Translations under genes and position numbers: made by a program | Notes under the pieces: generated by a model | Told to the model about the DNA's origin: nothing | Databases searched by the model: none | Seen by the model: the letters and a program-made list of their open reading frames with translations, nothing else | Shown: positions 60,349 to 64,000 of the stretch, piece by piece | Position numbering within the stretch: the stretch's first letter is position 1 | Layout of the letters: each line of letters starts with the position of its first letter | DNA from: Begonia masoniana | Lineage: Eukaryota; Streptophyta; Magnoliopsida; Cucurbitales; Begoniaceae | Assembly: GCA_022432975.1 (NCBI GenBank) | Contig: CM039511.1 | Span: 22,656,557-22,720,556, forward strand | Reading direction: 5' to 3' | DNA: 64,000 bases

Positions 60349-62788
60349 GTAAGTAATGGATTGTGTGTTTTGTCGCCTTCGGGCCTACACCACAGAACGG
60401 TAGGATTTAGTGTTTGTTAGTGTTTAAGTATTGTTTGATAAATTGCTGGGTTGTTATTATTTGATGTTTGAGTGTTATGTGATGAAATTCTTGGTTGTTG
60501 TTTAGTGTTTGAATATTGTGTGATAGTTGTGTTGTTGTTCAGTGTTTGAGCGTTGTGTAAGTAGGTTTGGTGTTTGAGTGTTGTATTGCATATCTTTAAA
60601 ACATGCATTGTAAGTTACAGTACGCTACGCTAGAGATGAGTGGTGTGCCTGGGCCTGCGGGAACGGGGTCCAAGTCATTACAAGGCAATCTTGGGTAGTG
60701 TACCTGGGCCTGCGGGAACGGGGTCCAGGTCATTACAAGGCAATCTTGGGTAGTGTACCTGGGCCTGCGGGAACGGGGTCCAGGTCATTACAAGGCAAAT
60801 CTCGAGTAGTGTGCCTGGGCCTGCGGGAACGGGGTCCAGGTCATTACAAGGCAATCTTGGGTAGTGTACCTGGGCCTGCGGGAACGGGGTCCAGGTCATT
60901 ACAAGGCAATCTTGGGTAGTGTACCTGGGCCTGCGGGAACGGGGTCCAGGACATTACAAGGCAATCTTGGGTAGTGTACCTGGGCCTGCGGGAACGGGGT
61001 TCAGGTCATTACAAGGCAATCTTGGGTAGTGTACCTGGGCCTGCGGGAACGGGGTCAGGTCATTACAAGGCAATCTTGGGTAGTGTACCTGGGCCTGCGG
61101 GAACGGGGTCCAGGTCATTACAAGGCAATCTTGGGTAGTGTACCTGGGCCTGCGGGAACGGGGTCCAGGTCATTACAAGGCAATCTTGGGTAGTGTACCT
61201 GGGCCTGCGGGAACGGGGTCCAGGTCATTACAAGGCAATCTTGGGTAGTGTACCTGGGCCTGCGGGAACGGGGTCCAGGTCATTACAAGGCAATCTTGGG
61301 TAGTGTACCTGGGCCTGCGGGAACGGGGTCCAGGTCATTACAAGGCAAATCTCGAGTAGTGTGCCTGGGCCTGCGGGAACGGGGTCAGGTCATTACAAGG
61401 CAATCTTGGGTAGTGTACCTGGGCCTGCGGGAACGGGGTCCAGGTCATTACAAGGCAATCTTGAGTAGTGTGCCTGGGCCTGCGGGAACGGGGTCAGGTC
61501 ATTACAAGGCAAATCTCGAGTAGTGTGCCTGGGCCTGCGGGAACGGGGTCCAGGTCATTACAAGGCAATCTTGGGTAGTGTGCCTGGGCCTGCGGGAACG
61601 GGGTCCAGGTCATTACAAGGCAATCTTGGGTAGTGTACCTGGGCCTGCGGGAACGGGGTCCAGGTCATTACAAGGCAATCTTGGGTAGTGTACCTGGGCC
61701 TGCGGGAACGGGGTCAGGTCATTACAAGGCAATCTTGGGTAGTGTACCTGGGCCTGCGGGAACGGGGTTCAGGTCATTACAAGGCAATCTTGGGTAGTGT
61801 ACCTGGGCCTGCGGGAACGGGGTTCAGGTCATTACAAGGCAATCTTGGGTAGTGTACCTGGGCCTGCGGGAACGGGGTCCAGGTCATTACAAGGCAAATC
61901 TCGAGTAGTGTGCCTGGGCCTGCGGGAACGGGGTCCAGGTCATTACAAGGCAATCTTGGGTAGTGTACCTGGGCCTGCGGGAACGGGGTCCAGGTCATTA
62001 CAAGGCAATCTTGGGTAGTGTGCTGGGCCTGCGGGAACGGGGTCCAGGTCATTACAAGGCAATCTTGGGTAGTGTGCCTGGGCCTGCGGGAATGGGGTCC
62101 AGGTCATTACAAGGCAATCTTGAGTAGTGTGCCTGGGCCTGCGGGAACGGGGTCCAGGTCATTACAAGGCAATCTTAGGTAATGTGTCTGGGCCTGCGGG
62201 AACGGGGTCCAGGTCATTACAAGGCAATCTTGGGTAGTGTGCCTGGGCCTGCGGGAACGGGGTCCAGGTCATTACAAGGCAATCTTGGGTAGTGTACCTG
62301 GGCCTGCGGGAACGGGGTCCAGGTCATTACAAGGCAATCTTGGGTAGTGTACCTGGGCCTGCGGGAACGGGGTCCAGGTCATTACAAGGCAATCTTGGGT
62401 AGTGTACCTGGGCCTGCGGGAACGGGGTCCAGGTCATTACAAGGCAATCTTGGGTAGTGTACCTGGGCCTGCGGGAACGGGGTCCAGGTCATTACAAGGC
62501 AATCTTGGGTAGTGTACCTGGGCCTGCGGGAACGGGGTCCAGGTCATTACAAGGGAACGGGGTCCAGGTCATTACAAAGCAATCTTGATTAGTGTGTCTG
62601 GGCCTGTGGGAACGGGGTGCAGGTCAAACAAGAGCAACTGAGCAAGTAGAAATTGCATGTGTTAGGGTTACGTGTGAGAGATTGGGTTGTGTTGAAACGG
62701 TTTGTTGTGTGTTCATTGTGCTTGTTTATATTTGTTATCCCCTACTTGCTAAGCGTAAGCTTACGTGTGTGTGTGTTATGTGGTGTAG
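60349..62788 (+). promoter_or_regulatory. Putative LTR intron containing the 55-bp array
   Basis: CCAG precedes GTAAGTAATG (60349) and TGTGGTGTAG ends it (62788), followed by GTGACGAT. TTGCTAAGC lies about 36 nt before the acceptor, and a GTGTGTGTGTG stretch lies between. Confidence 0.5.
60640..62637. repeat. 55-bp tandem array, about 36 copies
   Basis: The unit includes CTGGGCCTGCGGGAACGGGG and CAGGTCATTACAAGGCAAT. A variant with CTCGAG recurs at 60801, 61351, 61515 and 61900, giving a period of about 550 bp (ten units) for the main variant. Some units lack one base. Open frames within it are chance products. Confidence 0.95.
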
Positions 62789-62957
62789 GTGACGATAGGA
62801 GTCCAGGTTAAAGCTACGAGGAAAGCTAGGATTGGGACGCAGTCGATGATGTACGCGGTATGCCGGTGCAGACAATTGTCGGGGCACCTCGACCATGGTC
62901 TTCGGGGAATGTGGGGCTTTATATTTTGGTAGTTTATTGTAATTGTCTGGTTGTAGA

Positions 62958-63361
62958 TGTAACGACCCCTATTCCCAGCAAGATATTGTCCGCTCTGGGG
63001 ATTGGGCCGTAGCCCAATATCCTCCCCTCACGGCTTTGTTTGGCGAGAACTTCCCGGAAGGTCACCCAACCTGGAATTGCTCTCGCCGAAGCACTTTTAA
63101 CTTCGGAGTTCTTATGGGATCCGTTGTCAATTGTGCTCCAAAACGCGTCTTGCTATGTTGGGAGGGTCTCTTTACATATGTTTCATTTCCATGTACTTCC
63201 CCAAGCGATGTGGGATTGTGACAACCCCCTCTTTACGACCCGGGATTCGCCTATACTCGAGTCCGGGATTCGCCTACACTCGGCTTAGGTCCCGAGGTTT
63301 GCCCCGCAACCCAAGGTTTGCCCCGCAGTCGTACACATACGTTCGCATTCGGGTCATCACA
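62958..63361 (-). repeat. Cassandra LTR R1 (complete, subtype II)
   Basis: 404 bp, TGTAACGACCCC to GGTCATCACA, with a 5S-derived module around 63052-63122. The internal domain 63362-63432 follows, with its PBS complement. Confidence 0.88.
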
Positions 63362-63432
63362 ATCACCCCCTCTCGGGGGCCCAACGTCCTCGTTGGCCAC
63401 ATTTCCGGTTGGGTACAGGCTCTGATACCATT

Positions 63433-63830
63433 TGTAACGACCCCTATTCCCAGCAAGATATTGTCCGCTCTGGGGATTGGGCCGTAGCCCAATATCCTCC
63501 CCTCACGGCTTTGTTTGGCGAGAACTTCCCGGAAGGTCACCCAACCTGGAATTGCTCTCGCCGAAGCACTTTTAACTTCGGAGTTCTTATGGGATCCGTT
63601 GTCAATTGTGCTCCAAAACGCGTCTTGCTATGTTGGGAGGGTCTCTTTACATATGTTTCATTTCCATGTACTTCCCCAAGCGATGTGGGATTGTGACAAC
63701 CCCCTCTTTACGACCCGGGATTCGCCTATACTCGAGTTCGGGATTCGCCTACACTCGGCTTAGGTCCCGAGGTTTGCCCCGCAACCCAAGGTTTGCCCCG
63801 CAGTCGTACACATACGTTCGCATTCGGGTC
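63433..63830 (-). repeat. Cassandra LTR R2 (end missing)
   Basis: Almost identical to R1. Stops after CGGGTCA, where the orientation flips. Confidence 0.87.
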
Positions 63831-64000
63831 AACGAGGACGTTGGGCCCCCGAGGGGGGGTGATTGTGATGACCCGAATGGAATGTGTACGTATGTGTACG
63901 ACTGCGGGGCAAACCTCGGGTTGCGGGGTGGATGGATCCCGGACTCGAGTATAGGCGAATCCCGGGTCGTAAAGAGGGGGTCGTCACAATCCCACATCGC
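63831..64000 (+). repeat. Inverted Cassandra internal domain and LTR start
   Basis: 63831-63863 is internal-domain sequence with the G-rich tract. From 63864 (TGTGATGACCCG) an LTR runs in plus orientation and is cut by the window end. It carries the subtype II motifs in reverse. Confidence 0.87.

Larger units (their letters stand above)
59260..62957 (+). repeat. Long LTR with 55-bp array, inserted in copia B
   Basis: Starts TGTAACACCCGGG, with GATGA before it (59255-59259). Its landmarks match the 17031 LTR in reverse orientation: the block around CGTAAGCTTACG (62754-62765) with CTTGCTAAGC, and CCTTCGGGCCTACACCA (about 60376-60392). It continues beyond a Cassandra insertion at 62958, probably past the window edge. 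Contains a 14-bp perfect hairpin (59554-59585). Confidence 0.82.
62958..64000 (-). mobile_element. Cassandra array with inverted end (continues past the window)
   Basis: Two subtype II LTRs in minus orientation with one internal domain are followed by an internal domain and LTR in plus orientation. GTAGA precedes the block (62953-62957). The right end lies outside the window. Confidence 0.88.

Noticed and set aside
60678..62052. Repeated short open frames with LGLRERGPGHYK
   Set aside because: Products of the 55-bp LTR satellite, not genes.

Overview
This is nuclear DNA of a flowering plant, most likely a eudicot, from a repeat-dense (probably heterochromatic or pericentromeric) region. The grounds are Ty3/gypsy and Ty1/copia elements primed by initiator-Met tRNA, an Athila-like element, Cassandra elements carrying 5S rRNA-derived sequence, hAT elements, a nuclear plastid-DNA insert and a DC1 (Cys/His-rich C1) protein relic. 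I see no intact host gene. Species cannot be named from the sequence alone.

Layout. 1-875 and 10262-10926 are two halves of one plastid insert (trnL-CAA, ycf15, end of ycf2). It is split by a Ty3/gypsy element (876-10256, target duplication AATAA), which in turn holds a Cassandra multimer (2390-4650) in its leader and a 1.5-kb solo LTR (8286-9779) in its 3' LTR. 11120-13832 is a broken multi-repeat DC1 gene. About 14120-21709 is a decayed minus-strand copia element broken by two solo LTRs (17031-19545, 20147-21316). 21710-26131 is an Athila-like element with most of RT, RNase H and integrase deleted. It is cut by a long LTR (26132 onward) that holds a hAT element (27415-28584) and a 4.36-kb solo LTR (28900-33256) with an 83-copy 26-bp array. 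33330-41744 is a nearly complete chromodomain gypsy element (minus strand). 41985-49366 is a second, more damaged gypsy element with a complete Cassandra (43067-43892) inside its pol. 49367-50345 is a third, head-to-head relative. 51231-52122 holds hAT remnants. 52123-59259 is a plus-strand copia element with a solo LTR in gag (53803-56167) and a 503-nt poly(A) tract. 59260 to about 62957 is another long LTR with a 55-bp array, and 62958-64000 is a second Cassandra array that inverts near the window edge.

Main result. At least seven long LTRs that begin TGTAAC or TGTGAAG share one internal plan. In coding orientation they carry a U1-like donor (CAG or CAA then GTAAGT) and end with GTAG at a conserved acceptor. 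Six of the seven also carry a CTAAG branch-like block 36-42 nt before that acceptor. The tandem arrays, which differ completely between LTRs (26, 55, about 24 and about 95 bp units), lie between donor and acceptor. I infer an intron-like slot inside the LTR that tolerates array growth up to 2 kb.

Nearly everything here is transposon-derived. The fullest chronology is: plastid insert, then gypsy 876-10256, then Cassandra and solo-LTR insertions. Independently: copia A and Athila-like element, then LTR 26132, then solo LTR 28900 and gypsy 33330. Coordinates come from reading target-site duplications and shared termini by eye.
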